A stretch of 64,000 nucleotides of DNA from Atopsyche davidsoni (Eukaryota; Arthropoda; Insecta; Trichoptera; Hydrobiosidae). The notes under the pieces were generated by a model. The model was given only the letters and a program-made list of their open reading frames with translations. It made no database searches and was not told the DNA's origin. Shown here one piece after another: positions 38,088-52,000 of this stretch (position 1 is the first letter of the stretch; every line of letters starts with the position of its first letter). The position numbers were made by a program, and so were the translations under genes. Location: assembly GCA_022113835.1 (NCBI GenBank), contig JAILWY010000023.1, forward strand, positions 62,001 through 126,000, read 5' to 3'.

Positions 38088-38475
38088 CGTATATTGTAAT
38101 TAAAATATAAATAAATAATATAAAGTCTGACTATTTTTATATTTTCAACTATTTACTTTAGAAATCCATAGACAATTATAAAACGTACAATTTATGGCCA
38201 ATAAAGAGAAGACAAACGTACGCACACATGAACATATACATACACCCACGCACGCTCATACAATTACACCGATTACTCCGTGTGTGTCTTTCTGCATTCT
38301 TTTAAATTAATAAAAACAACAAAAATAAACACATTTTCCATGATTCATAAAAATAAAATGACTTGCATTCGTATTTCAACCTAGCGCGCTCCTCCCGGCT
38401 CCTCCCGGCTCCTCTTGCTCTCACGTGACATTCTCTGGCTCTAGCCTTGTTCTTTTTTAATTTCTATTTTCATTG

Positions 38476-38534
<59 letters not shown>

Positions 38535-38732
38535 TTATACATATACCCATATGTATCAAGATCTCAAAAAATCTTTGTAAATTATATGTAGATACACATG
38601 TTCATTAGGATTTATGAGCCCTTGATAACCCTCTCAAAACTTGAATAGCTTTTTGTAAATATGTCAGATTACATTATTTCGTTTCATATGAATATACGAT
38701 ATACGATTAATAATTATTATAATCGTATATAC
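38088..38732. other. Intergenic AT-rich DNA with a TA microsatellite
   Basis: (TA)n at 38477-38528 and a triple ctcccggctcct repeat at 38391-38412. Positions 38698-38731 form an AT-rich near-palindrome (atacgatta...taatcgtat) just beside the next transposon. No gene. Confidence 0.6.
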
Positions 38733-40030
38733 CAGTGGCTCTCAAACTCTTTTGGCCTGTAGGGGTTAGTACCTACATCGGAACACGTGTCTTACGGCCT
38801 GTTGGAATGTGACATTCGACCCTTAATCCATTAGATATTTTATTAGACCTATAGTAATTAGCGGTCAGTCAAAAGGCGATCGTATTTCAGGCAAGATGTC
38901 CTCGCAATGAGACACCCCCCCCGATACGTGGGATTCTTCCTGTTTACGCTATCCATAAGGCAGCGGGCATATAAGCGGCTTCCCCGCGCCCCTCGCCAGA
39001 GAGACCTCGCGGCATCCAAGCAGTAACCACGCACATTTCTACCCAGTGTTATACTGTTATGTGCCCCTCTCGGAAGGTCACTAGCTTGACATGTGACTCC
39101 GCGGATGCACAATACTTGAAGGACTCTCGTTCAACGTTGATAAATGATAACAGCTTTCAATACTTTAATTATGTCGTTTATTTCACAGAGAGACAGTGTC
39201 TAGTCTCGACCGTGGGCAAGTCAGTTATGAGGCTAGGCGAGCAATGTCCTGAGCTCTCCAATACACAGGTACAAGACCTCCTACAAAGGGTCGGTCCTTA
39301 CAACCATATAGATAAGGCACACACCGGACAGAGTCATAAACAAATGCACAAATGTTATTAAACTAAATGGCAGTGTTTAGTTAATAATAAAAAGGTAAAA
39401 CACGAAGACAATGACAATGGCGGCATTCGTCCTTTGAAACTGTAATCTACAGGTTGGGAGGTCCATGACAATACTGAATAAACTACGAATACGCAAATAT
39501 TTCGCCAGCCTTCTGATTTCCAACCATACATCAATCCTGCAACCACAACATCACATCAACGACATCGGAGACAATACATCATAATACTTCGGCGAAATTG
39601 GGGACCCCGACGTGATTATCGGCGAAAGGCCCACGGACCCCCTTTCATAGTCAAAACTTGCCTACGGGCCCTGGGTGAAAAACAACATAAATTCATATTA
39701 TAGACTTGTTGGTGCAAGTATCGACTCTATTGCGTTCCTGTATTAACCTACCTGACTCACCGCGATGCCTGGTATTACTTGTATTTTATGCACCTGTCTA
39801 TATTTATATTTTACTTAGGACGTAAAAATCGCTAATAATGTATTCATTGCTATTTATTATAACTTCCATATTAATAAAAATGTGTCACATTTTTTTAAAT
39901 TTTATATTTAATCTTGCGCGGACCCCCTGGCGTTGTTCGGGGACCCCCAAATCGATTTTAGTTTTCTAAGGACCCCCTGAATGATCCCAGGGACCCCCTG
40001 GGGTCCGTAGGGACCACTTTGAGAAGCACG
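38733..40030. mobile_element. hAT-like relic carrying a possible LTR-type insert
   Basis: The left end cagtggctctcaaactct and the inverted right end cgtgcttctcaaagtggtcc are alike and typical of hAT elements. Inside lie repeated ggaccccctg/gggacccc segments at both ends. No convincing 8-bp duplication was read. No transposase remains. Confidence 0.5.
38803..39632. mobile_element. Possible LTR-retrotransposon fragment inside the hAT relic
   Basis: Begins tgttggaatgtgacattcga. It contains a TATA-like gcatataagcgg (38967) and AATAAA at about 39386, and ends before a primer-site-like attggggaccccgacgtgat, the usual order of an LTR. No second LTR, gag or pol was seen. A 100-codon frame at 39059-39361 has no recognisable domain. 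Boundaries are uncertain. Confidence 0.3.
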
Positions 40031-40380
40031 ATACGATAAGCACATATACGATTCCAAAATTATTCCACTTAGTAAAATAAGTTCCAATTGAGTTACTTTA
40101 GATTTTTCATTTTTCGATTTAATACGTCACTATCGACTTCTGGTGACATAATTTAATTCTTAGGTTTTTTCAATTTTCCAACTTTAATGTCTTTAATTCT
40201 TATACTGTATAGTGTTCTGTATGAATAATAAAATAAATTAATTAAAAAACACACTCAACTTGCCAATATAATCAAAAATATTTCAGTGATGAAAATTAAA
40301 TTTGCGGAATACATCCATAGATAAAGTTGGTGTAATATTTGCAAACCGGGGGAATATTTGTCAATGGTGCGGCCGCGTGC

Positions 40381-40396
40381 GCTGACAGCTGTCAGC
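40381..40396. promoter_or_regulatory. Perfect 16-bp palindrome in the HINT1 promoter
   Basis: GCTGACAGCTGTCAGC is exactly self-complementary and lies 27 bp upstream of the HINT1 ATG, containing the E-box CAGCTG. It could bind a dimeric factor (inference). Confidence 0.6.
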
Positions 40397-40422
40397 TCTC
40401 TGTTCACTCAAGATTCTAGAAC

Positions 40423-41747
<1,325 letters not shown>

Positions 41748-41932
41748 TTGGGACACTGTCATCTGTAAACCTACACGTTATTTAGCTATCCTTGTTAATT
41801 GAGTTACTAAATTTTATATAACATCTTGTAATTTTTTTTGGCCTTTAGGAAATTCCAATATACCATGAACATGACATCGGTCATGTTGTAATATACAATG
41901 AGCTGAATTAAGTGAATGCAAAAGGTACTTAA

Positions 41933-41938
41933 AATAAA
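41933..41938 (+). promoter_or_regulatory. Poly(A) signal of HINT1
   Basis: AATAAA 186 bp after the stop codon. A minus-strand AATAAA (tttatt on +) follows near 41965, consistent with convergent gene ends. Confidence 0.6.
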
Positions 41939-41969
41939 ATATTGCTTGTTTATAGACTGATTGATTTAT

Positions 41970-44900
41970 TTAAAACAGTGCTGTCACCATACTAAGCATT
42001 TTCTTAGTGAGTTTTATTTCAAATCATACAAATATTAAATAAGATAACAGGTAGAGGTAAGGTATTAAAAAAATAATTATACAATGAAACAATTGAGAGT
42101 AAATGATTGAAATTCAAATTAAAGTGTTCATGAGCATGGCACTACACACCGTGAATGACTTAACTCACATTCATCAATCAGTCCAAGTACCTCCAAGGCT
42201 GTACATACTTACTTAAAATAAAATCAAAGCTTTTGTAGACTTGTTTCAAAATTGGGCATCGCGTGGGAATGCGGGACACTGGAAGTATCAAAGAATGCCA
42301 AATCCACCAACTTATGACTTTCTCTGCTTTAGTCTTCGTTACATTCCACTTGTGTGCTTACCAAACTCAAAAGTGTAGAAAGCAGCAATAAATGAAGGCT
42401 CAAGAAGAACCCTCTTCTTGTGAGAAAGATGTGAATAGGAAATATTTGGAGAAGGCCAGGCAGTCAAAAGTAAACAGCTGCCGAACTGAGCTTGGATTTT
42501 ACGCTTAATCAAAACAATTTTTTTATTGTCTTGTCACATATATGGTAAAATAGGTGGTTAAATATAAATCCATAATTTTTTTTTTACCAAAGACGGCTTT
42601 GTGGTGTCACTAGTCTTGAGATTCGGGTGTGCCTTGTGCATGCTGGCCAGTCGGCCGCCTCACCGCCATCCACATAGTCGGATTGAATTTTCAGTCCTAT
42701 GTAAGGTCACAATTTTACACAATCAATCAATAGGAAAACAATCTGTATCGGGACATGCAATGTCTATTAAAATCTAAACAGACGTGAGCCCAATAATGTC
42801 AGTTAGGGATCCACGTACCGTGAGAGAGATCAAACCTGGGATCAACTGTCAATCAAGAGTTAACAGTTGTTTTTGTCTTTTGTTTATATATATGGTATAT
42901 GTACATATACATATATTTGAAAAAAGTTCTGATTTGGAAATATTAACTTAATATGCGACTCGAAACAATCCTCTACTGCAATTTTGAAAAGCAACTTACA
43001 AAATTATATTCCAGGAAACAATATTATTTATTAGTCTTCCTTGCCTTACAAAGAACTAGCAGGTAAAACGACATGTTGATTATCATAATATTAAAGTCCG
43101 TAACGCTTGAATGATCAACCATTTGAGTCCTTTGTCCTCAGCACATGAATGTGTATCAGTAGTCGTACCGTATGAAGGATGGACAAGCAACGAGAGTTGC
43201 AATGCCGGGAATTTTTCACAAATGACAAGCCTGTGGCATTAATATTTTCTTAATATATTTTTCAATATTTCACATTTGTTGCTTTATTAAATACCGTAAC
43301 AAATAATATTTGAACGTAATAAAAAATAATAGCAAATTGCTATCCACAATTTTATGAAAAAAATTTTTTTTTTTATATATTTTAAAATACATTATTTTTT
43401 AATAATTATTACATTATGGTTAGAAATTTTCAGATAGGCTAAATCCTCGTCAATATAAAAAATACAAACAATGCAGTTGGACTTCAACAAGAGATGCAGC
43501 TTACGCTTTAACAAAAATCTCTAATATTCATGAATGCTTTACTTCATCAAGTTGAATCATTTTGTGGACAATAATCATGACAATACACAGAATACAAATG
43601 CCACTCCCTGCATTAGGAACATCTCAAATCTTGTCTACTTACAATAAAGATATAAAAAGCTACAACATCCTCACCGACTGAAAGGGATTCAAGGGAAGTA
43701 ATGTCGGCTGTCGAGTGTAAACCAAGCACAAGGAGCGCCACCAGTACACACGCACTGGAGTACGAGTTACTGTACATCTCAATTACCACACTGAACACTG
43801 GTGGCCAGCCAACACTCTGGAGTAACATCCAACAGTAAAAATGTCAAGAAGTAAGAAAGCGTGAGATATGAACCCCCTCGCGTTTGTGTTGCAAACCTGT
43901 TTCCATTCTCTGATAAAGATTTTATAAACTTTAGGACAACTTCCATTTATGATTTGATCCGAAGCGCTTTGGAATAAAACACTACAGAAGTTCATTTACC
44001 AAGCAGAAGGCTCAGTCGGTTGGCCTTTTGAAGCCAACCGTCACAGCATGGAGCAGAGCCGAGAGAAGTCACATTTTACCAACACAAACACGTGACACTT
44101 CACATTACAGTATTATTAAGTAAATACACCTACGCATATATATTTTTAATTTAAAAATATAATATGTTATATAATATGCTCGTATATATATACACTTTTT
44201 GTTTTGAAAAATAAAACTTTGAATTAGTATAAAACCTTAACTATGAAAAACAATTGATATTTCTAGATAAGTTTGAAAGTTATTTACAAAAGTTGGACTT
44301 ATTGCAGTTTAAGAACAGTCGGGAACAGATTTTTCAATAATACAACACTATTGACCTGAGAGCTTCTCCGCTGGTCTTTGAGGAATCTAATATTGCTATC
44401 ATTTTACAAGTCTGGAGGTTTGTAGGTTTACAAGTGACACCGCTTTTTACACTGCTGCGGCACTACATGTGGTCATCTCGTTTCACATGAGTGTCACTCA
44501 TCTTCCCGTCTGGGAGTCCGGTTCACAGACGTGCGCGCCCTCTATCACAGTAATGAGAATCAACCACTAACAGAGAACACTACCCGGGTGTTCTACTAAA
44601 TGTCAGATACACTGAAGCAAAATCAAACTTTACTTCTAAATATTTATTACAAACAGAACTCTCAAGCGTCACTCCACTTTTGTAACAAACATCTTCCAGA
44701 AATACGACAATCATAATTATATTTAAATTACACTAATAACAACCTTAAACAGTAACCGCTCCGTAAAAATGAGACCTTAATCTATACAGATCCGTTATTT
44801 GTAGTTTTAAATGCACTATTGCTAATTCTTCAGCCTTCGTACACAACACTCGGCTCAGATAATTCAAAATGTCCTCATGTGAATATCTGATATGGTTAAC

Positions 44901-45624
44901 AAATGAGTCGTCCCAGCTGACTTGACCTATTTCCTTATGTTATTCAATTGCAATAACTACTTTGGTAATAATCGTATTAGTTTCAGTGTTTTATTTGAGG
45001 TAAAAATAAAAACATAACAAGCCTAGGAAATCATATTCATCACTAAACCACAAGTTTATGTTCAGTCTGTAATAATCTTTTACTTTAAAATATTATTTAC
45101 ACTGCAAGGTAGCCCCTACGCGGTCGTATTTCATTTGGGGCACTTGCCTTCACTGATTAAATCTGGTAAGGTTAAATTAGGCGATTAATGAGAACATTTT
45201 TTATGTGCCTATACAATTCAACTAAATTATGACACCTGTGAAAAACTGCTTTTTATCTATTTAATTTAACAATATAGTCCTTGGGATACTGATAAACGAG
45301 TTCTCAAAAACCCAGCTGGAGCGGTCGACAGCCATGATGCAGCGGACTCTCATAACTTACAGGACTAAATAACAAAACCACTTCAATCAAACTCATCCAT
45401 CAGGTACGGACAGTGCACACGGGACTCCACAATGTGGCAGTTTGCCTCATTACAGATTTGAGTGGCGAGTGATCTAAAGGCAGCGATTATAGTATTGACT
45501 ATTTACATATTAGCTTCATAATTATTTGTAGATCTAATTTTTCACATAATACCCGTCCTTCACATTATACGTATTACTTTGTACAGAAGACACTCGGGAG
45601 CAGGATTGCCGCATCGAAGACACT
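41970..45624 (-). other. Probable long 3' UTR of the minus-strand three-exon gene
   Basis: 3.6 kb with no ORF of note and none of the repeats that crowd the flanking DNA. It runs from a stop codon at 45625-45627 to a minus-strand AATAAA near 41965. Freedom from insertions fits exonic sequence. That it is one UTR is inference. Confidence 0.4.
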
Positions 45625-47823
45625 TCACTTGGAGTAGGAAGTCTGGCCATTTCCTGTCACCAAACCGCTCGATGTCTGCAACAATGGACTACCTTCAGCT
45701 GCCATTCGATTGGAACTTAACTCGTTAACTTTGTAAATGTCAGGTTTGATTTAGATAGAGAAGTTACAACTAATTTTCATCAAATAGTTCATTTAACTTT
45801 GATTCTGCATGCATTCCCCTTATTCGGTCAACCCCGCACATGACAAATGTTTTTTAATATTTTAAATAAAATACTTGTGATTTTTCCACATGTTTAATTT
45901 TATTGGTGACCGGTTTCACCAACCTTTGATGTTTGCATTGTCAAACTGAAACTCAGTTTGATGAGGTTAGCGAAACCGGTCACCAATATGGAAAAGTCGT
46001 ATTTTATTTAAAATATTAAAAGGGAATTCTGAGTACTCTTTCAAAAATATGGAATATAAATGTTTTTTATTACATGCTTAAAAAATTCAAATGTTGTCAC
46101 CTCCTTCTCACTTGTGAGCATGGATTATGTCTAATTTCAAAGCGGTTTATATATCAATTCAATCTCCACTTTATTAAAATGAAATCTCCCAAGTGGCTCG
46201 CCTTTAATAAATAAGAGATTCATCGGCTTCACTTTCTAGGGAGTGCAGTGTTCAGAAAATGCTATATTTCACACAGGGAACATTACAAAGAGGAATCTTA
46301 CATTTCCTTCATTACCGCATAATCTTGTTTCACTATGAACTTACAGTCCTGAAAATTGACTGTCATACCTTCACCATTGTTAATATTTATTCCCAAAGTC
46401 GTAATTGAATAAGTACAATAACCTAATTGGCTTTGCTTGAGATTCAAAACTCCTGGATAGAACCGTCCACCTCAAGTGAAAAATCATTAACTCGTCGTGA
46501 CCTTGATGTAAGCATACAACACACACGATCAGCAACAACAAGGAAATCAGCCAAGCAACATTTTATCTGATTTAACGAGGAATCATTGATGAATAAAATA
46601 TAGTTCCGTTTAAGTTCGATACCCATTTCCAGAACACTAGTTTGATTTTTACAAATAAGCCGTTAAGTTCCAAACCAGATGTGCATATAAATATAAAACA
46701 ATCAATATTTTAAATATAATGAAATACTTGAGTGATTATATAATAAAATACATTTTAATATTTTAAATATAATAAAATACTTAAGTGATATTTCCGCATG
46801 TTCATTTTTATTGGTGACCAGATTCGCCAACTTTCACGTTGGAATTATCAAACTGAGTGAGAATTTTTATAATAATAGAGGGAGAATTGTTAGAAGGAAA
46901 GAGAATGATTGTCAGGTGGTGAAGCTTTATGATTTTAACGTACCTGACGAATGAAGGATTCTACATTATTCCTAAATTAATCTTCACCACCTGACAAACA
47001 TTCTTCCTCTTTCTAACAACCTCTCCCTATTTTTTTTTTTTGTTGTGGCATTTGCATCCCGCACCCAGAACAATTGTTTACCTAACTGCTTATTATTATA
47101 TAAATTCTCACTCAGTTTGATAATGCCAACGTGAAAGGTTGGCGAAACCAGTTACCAATAAAAATTAACGTGTGGAAAAATCATTATGGTATTTTATTAT
47201 ATTTAAAATATTAAAATGGAATTCCACCAAGTACTCTCTTCCAAAAATATTGAATATAAAACAATCAGACATATTACACGTTATCCCCATTGACATTGCA
47301 CAAACGTAAGTACGCATCCCACTCGTGATGCTTTGGTAGGTCTCTTCAAGAGCAATATATTTTCAAACTTGACCAACTCAAACTGTGCATAGTCAATTCA
47401 AATATTGTGACTTCAATCTGTAAAATATACACATCTAAGTTAAAAAAAATGCAAAGCAATAAGATTTAGTTGGCAACAAATGTTAATCATGCAAAAGCAA
47501 CACCAAACACCATGCAGGCTATAGCAGAAGGGGAGGGACTTCTGCGCTTACCTGTCCCGAAGTCGATCGACCTGGCGGTGTCGTACCTGGCACTGCGAGT
47601 GTGAGTGATCAGATTGGATAAAACACAAAAAGTCAGCAGTTTCTTGGAATGATTGCATCTTTTATTGAGGGACTTCCATAAAGAGCGTAAAAACATTGCA
47701 GTCTGTTATAAATAAAATGATGTATTTACAAACGATTAACAACAATTACCTGTATAGAGTATCTCCAACGGACGGAAGATAAGACTGTTGGCTCAGCCTC
47801 TGCCGACCGAACGAACCAAACAT
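45625..47823 (-). CDS. Unrecognised three-exon ORF (72 aa as modelled; may be the 3' end of a larger gene)
   Basis: Exons are 47823-47750, 47592-47552 and 45728-45625 on the minus strand. GT-AG borders and phases agree, giving a protein that starts MFGSFGRQRLSQQSYLPSVG, passes through ARYDTARSIDFGTVNELSSN and ends LVTGNGQTSYSK. The codons look coding, and the two donors (gtaattg, gtaagcg) are good. The ATG at 47823 directly follows an AG after a T-rich tract, so it could instead be an internal residue behind an acceptor. In that case an upstream exon remains unfound. The protein is Ser/Gly-rich and looks like a cytoplasmic tail. No domain or function is recognised. Intron 2 holds two fold-back repeats (E and F). 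Confidence 0.5.
45857..46057. repeat. Fold-back repeat copy E, 12-bp target duplication
   Basis: Left arm (aaataaaatacttgtgattt ... ttggtgaccggtttcaccaa) and inverted right arm (gaggttagcgaaaccggtca ... ttctgagtactctttcaaaa) meet at a short centre. aaatgtttttta flanks both sides (45845-45856 and 46058-46069). Confidence 0.8.
46705..47252. repeat. Fold-back repeat copy F, longest copy, 15-bp target duplication
   Basis: A 548-bp palindrome with the usual arms. Additional inner inverted repeats are also present: gagggagaattgttagaagg ... gtcaggtggtgaag against cttcaccacctgac ... ctttctaacaacctctccct. aatataaaacaatca lies on both sides (46690-46704 and 47253-47267). It includes about 60 bp of unrelated-looking sequence near 47030-47080. 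Confidence 0.85.
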
Positions 47824-49063
47824 CTCATCCGTATTGAAAAAAATATACTTCAATGGGAAACGGGGTTCAGCCAAGCAAAGTACAATTTTAAAGATTACAA
47901 AAATACAGACAAGGGTTAACAGACTTTGTATAGTATAAAGTGATAAGCAGGCTAAAAGAAATCTGTTTATGTCGGCAAATCCTTTTTTTTTCTTCAATTT
48001 TTTTAAAGTCTGCTTTCCATTGTATGTAATTAACATTAAATTTTCATCTTACTTAAACACAGGTATGTAAATTATATAAAAATATATATTTGTACACATT
48101 TGAAACTGTTGACTTTGAATTAACAGAGCTCAGGAGCACGAGCTCCACGTCATGCTCTCAATTTATCACTACTCTCCGTTTCAACACTACCTACTTCTAT
48201 TTACAATGCAAACTGACTACATTATGTGATACAACTGACAACACTCACTGAATTATTAAATTGAATTTGATTTAAAACCTCACAAAAGATCCATTTTACA
48301 CCCATTTTAGAATAGGTCATCTCAGTAGAGATCAACAATGATTTAAATTAATATAAAATAGCATACTTTCTGCAAAGTACAATTGTTTAACTAGGCGTTC
48401 GGACGCCTTCTACTTAGCCTAAGCTACTCGAGGCACCGATTACTCGACCCTGTCGCTTGCAAGCACACCATGATGAAGTTTCACACTTTCTCATCGCCAT
48501 AAACCTCACAACGGATCGACTGCACAAGGTGCTTACTGAAATGGGTGGAACATCCAAAACTGGCTCCCTTTCAACACAGTCCCGCTGAGTTTTATTGGAT
48601 AGTCTATGTTCACCGAGTAATTATAAATTAGATTGATGAGTATTGAGTAACATTTTGCCAATAGTGTCTACTACAATTCAGGACAATGCACACGGTGCCC
48701 AGTATTATTATCTAAAACGGTTACAATCCATGCAGTCATCGAGAAGATCAAATCTACATGAGGCCGAGAAGCGAGCGCATCAGAGGGCTTGCGCTATCGA
48801 TAGGCTATTCTCCGTGATACTCACGCTTCTCTGCCCAGACTCAATGAGCAAAGCTCAAAACAGGAATTCTCCAATTTTGTATCTTTCCAGTCTGTTGCAT
48901 ACGAATAAGGAAATTGTCCTACTTAAAACGACCTATCAAATAAAACATGCAAGGCCAAGCATTTATATGTTTGTAACCTATCCCTATCAACACCGCCCGC
49001 TCTGTTAAGTCATCCTAAGATTTAACTTACAATACGCATTGTCTGCATTCCTCTTCTCAGAAA
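47824..49063. other. Region between cyclin T and the three-exon gene
   Basis: No repeat of the main families and no recognisable exon. Frames on both strands lack domain or splice support. It may hold the cyclin T 3' UTR and the promoter or an upstream exon of the gene at 45.6-47.8 kb. Confidence 0.35.
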
Positions 49064-52000
49064 TTATGCAACTGAATCAGTTATCATTCGCATTTCGTAA
49101 ACAGCCGGGTTGATTTCAAATAAGAAATCATATGCTTGTATGCAGCACAGAAGATACGGAAAATATTCCAAAGAACATGAATTAGCTCTGGAGGAAGTGG
49201 TTATAAATAAATGCAGCAATGTCAGAGAAGAGAGTTCCACGCCTGTGCACCATAAGGTGAGAACTAAGGCGGCGGAGGTGGTGGTGGTGGGGGGTGGCGG
49301 TGGAGGTGGACGGTGGAACATGTCACGTGGGTAAGGTGGAGGGGGCAGCGACGGCGGAGGACGCTGCAGGAAGGGGGGCATTACCTTAGGTGCCTTAGGC
49401 GGCGGTGCGTCCAACGGTGGAGGTGGTCGCTTGCGCCCTTCCATAACCTCCTTGGAGATTTTGATTTTGAGCGCCTGCGGGGGCTCCGTTCGGAGCCGCT
49501 CCTTTGGAATCTTAATTTTGAGACCAGGAGCAGCCGGCGGGCCAGGAGGGGCGACAGTGCCAGATATGATGTCTCGGTTGATGGTAATCTTAAGATGCTG
49601 GGGGGAAGAAGGCCGCGGAGCTGTTCCTGCTGCCTCTGCTTCCCTGCGCTTGTCTTTGTCTTTCTTATGCTTCTTGCGCTCTTCCCGCTTATCTCGGTCT
49701 TTGTGCTTATGTTTTTCTTTCTTTTTCTTCTTGTCAGCTCGGTGGGGCAATGCTTCTTTTAATAAACTAGAAACGAGCACAGGATCAGTTTCCATGGCTA
49801 TTTCTGTAGGGGGAAGGGGCACTCCACTCGCGACTCCCACTGGAGGAGCAGTGTGCACCGTTTCTAGCACAGGAATCAAAAGAGGTTCTTCTTTTTTAAG
49901 TGCCTCCAATGGTATTTTGTGTACAAGGGGCATGACAGCAGCAGGAGGAGAGGAGAAAGGCGAGAGCGGAGCGGGCAAAACCTCCCGATGAGACAACATA
50001 GGCAATGAGGGCTGATGTGGAGGTTGTGCAGTTGGGCGTTTGGGGAAGGGTGGTGGTCGCCGCTCGGGAGAGAAGAGAGACGGAGGACGGTGAACGGAGG
50101 GTGCGGCCGGAGCCGGGAGCGTGGGTGGGCGTGAGGGTCGTGGGGCAGGGGGAGGAGGAACAAGAGTAACAGGGCGTGAGGGACGTTGAACAGGAAGAGA
50201 TGGGCGAGATGGCTTGACAGGCGCAGGCCAGGGTCGAGGGGGCGGCCTGGTGGGGAGAGGGCGACGTTGCTGTGTAGGCGGCCTATCCTGTGTCCTGTCT
50301 CTCTGCTGTTGCTGCTGTTGCTGCCTCTCCTGGTATTCCCGATAGTCCATTTTCCCAGGTGGGTTCGGTGCAGAGGTGGATGGGGCGAAGAGAGCTTGTT
50401 GTATTTTATTTAATTCTGAAATTATTTATAAATATATGCTTATTTATATTGATATGTATACAATTATAAATATGAAAAAATTATGTGACCTGCAAGATAT
50501 AAATATGGAATAAAGTTGTTTTTCTGGATATGTTTGTTTTTTAAGATTGACAAATATAGTCTAGTGCAGGGGTCCCCAACCTTGCACCCAAGAGCACATT
50601 CTAGAATGCCGGTCGTGTACCATTTATTTTTTCAAGGTATATTTCTAGCTGCGCTACTAGGGATTTAAAAATTAAAAAAGACATCATTTTATTGAAAACT
50701 TATTGTGGTCATACAGTGGCGGGCACACATAAAACGGTCAGCTATGGCGCCCACGGGCACATGGTTGGGGACCACCGGTCTAATATTAGGTTCAGTGACT
50801 TCTGATAATAATTTAACTCAGGATTTAAAGACAGACTCTTCACTTAGTTATTTAGCATCTACATAAACATTTTCTACATTAACCTATCCAGTGATCACTT
50901 AATTCGTAGGTATAAAAATTTAAGAAAGAGAAATATTTATATCCAGTTAGTAGATGGGATTGGCTTTTAAAACTAAAAATTCCGTTATAAATCATTCAGT
51001 CATCAACTATTCCTTCGAGTGGTGTCTCCACAGAAAGATTGTTTTCGAGTCTAAAATTTATTTACATGCATTTAAGAAACATTAAGAGATTTTTCAAATA
51101 TAAGAATTGACCAGGTCTTAAATATTGGTATTTACATTGACATTACATGGACATTACTATGGCTGATGAAATTGCTTGCTTATTCGAAGAAGAAAAAAAC
51201 ACTGCATGCCACCGAAATATACACACATATACACGTTAATGAATTGAATGTTACTGCAGCACTGACTGAAGAAAAGATCTTCCTTGTCATAACATGCAAG
51301 TTAAAAAACCACAATTTCTTTGCCTACGGTTTCAGTTTTTAGTGAAATGAACTTCAGCAAGAGGTATGAGGATAAGATAAAAATATATCGAAACCTTACC
51401 TCCTTTATCTAATTCTTCTTGGGGTATTTTTCTTGGTTCTTTATCCTGCAAAAAAAAAAATTAATAGACGGATGACAGGCGGTACACGGGGACAACAAGT
51501 GCACCGAGATACTCACAAATGGAGACACGGATGTGGTGCTTCCGTGTGCTGGCCCCTGAGGAGACCCCGTACCTGTAGAGAATTTTTTTTTTAAACTATC
51601 ACAATTAGTCTAACTCAACATTTATTCCAAGTGTATGAAAAATATGTATAGTGTATTAAAATATTCTAATATTTAGATCACAAGTGAACACGACCTCAGA
51701 AGATAGTCTCACCCTGATTGTTGGATATGGACATGATCTTCTTCTTGAGTCTTGAAGGACAGCGGTCAAAAATGTGCAGAAACTCTGAAGTGAGACGCTC
51801 AAGCAGCTCTGAAGATACGGAGCGATCCACGTAGTAGAACCAGTGTTTTCCTTCATTAGACTGCGGAATCTGTGAAGACAAAATACCATGAGGAAGGAGG
51901 GAAGGGAGATAGAGGCCAGTGTCGAGTGCCAGACTACTCACAGCCCAGTTGCTCCACTTGGAGGCCAGATGAATACAGAAGCAGGCTACCACCGTGGGAC

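Noticed and set aside
49110..49991. Plus-strand frames of up to 186 codons
   Set aside because: Antisense to the Pro/Lys-rich cyclin T exon 9; no independent support.
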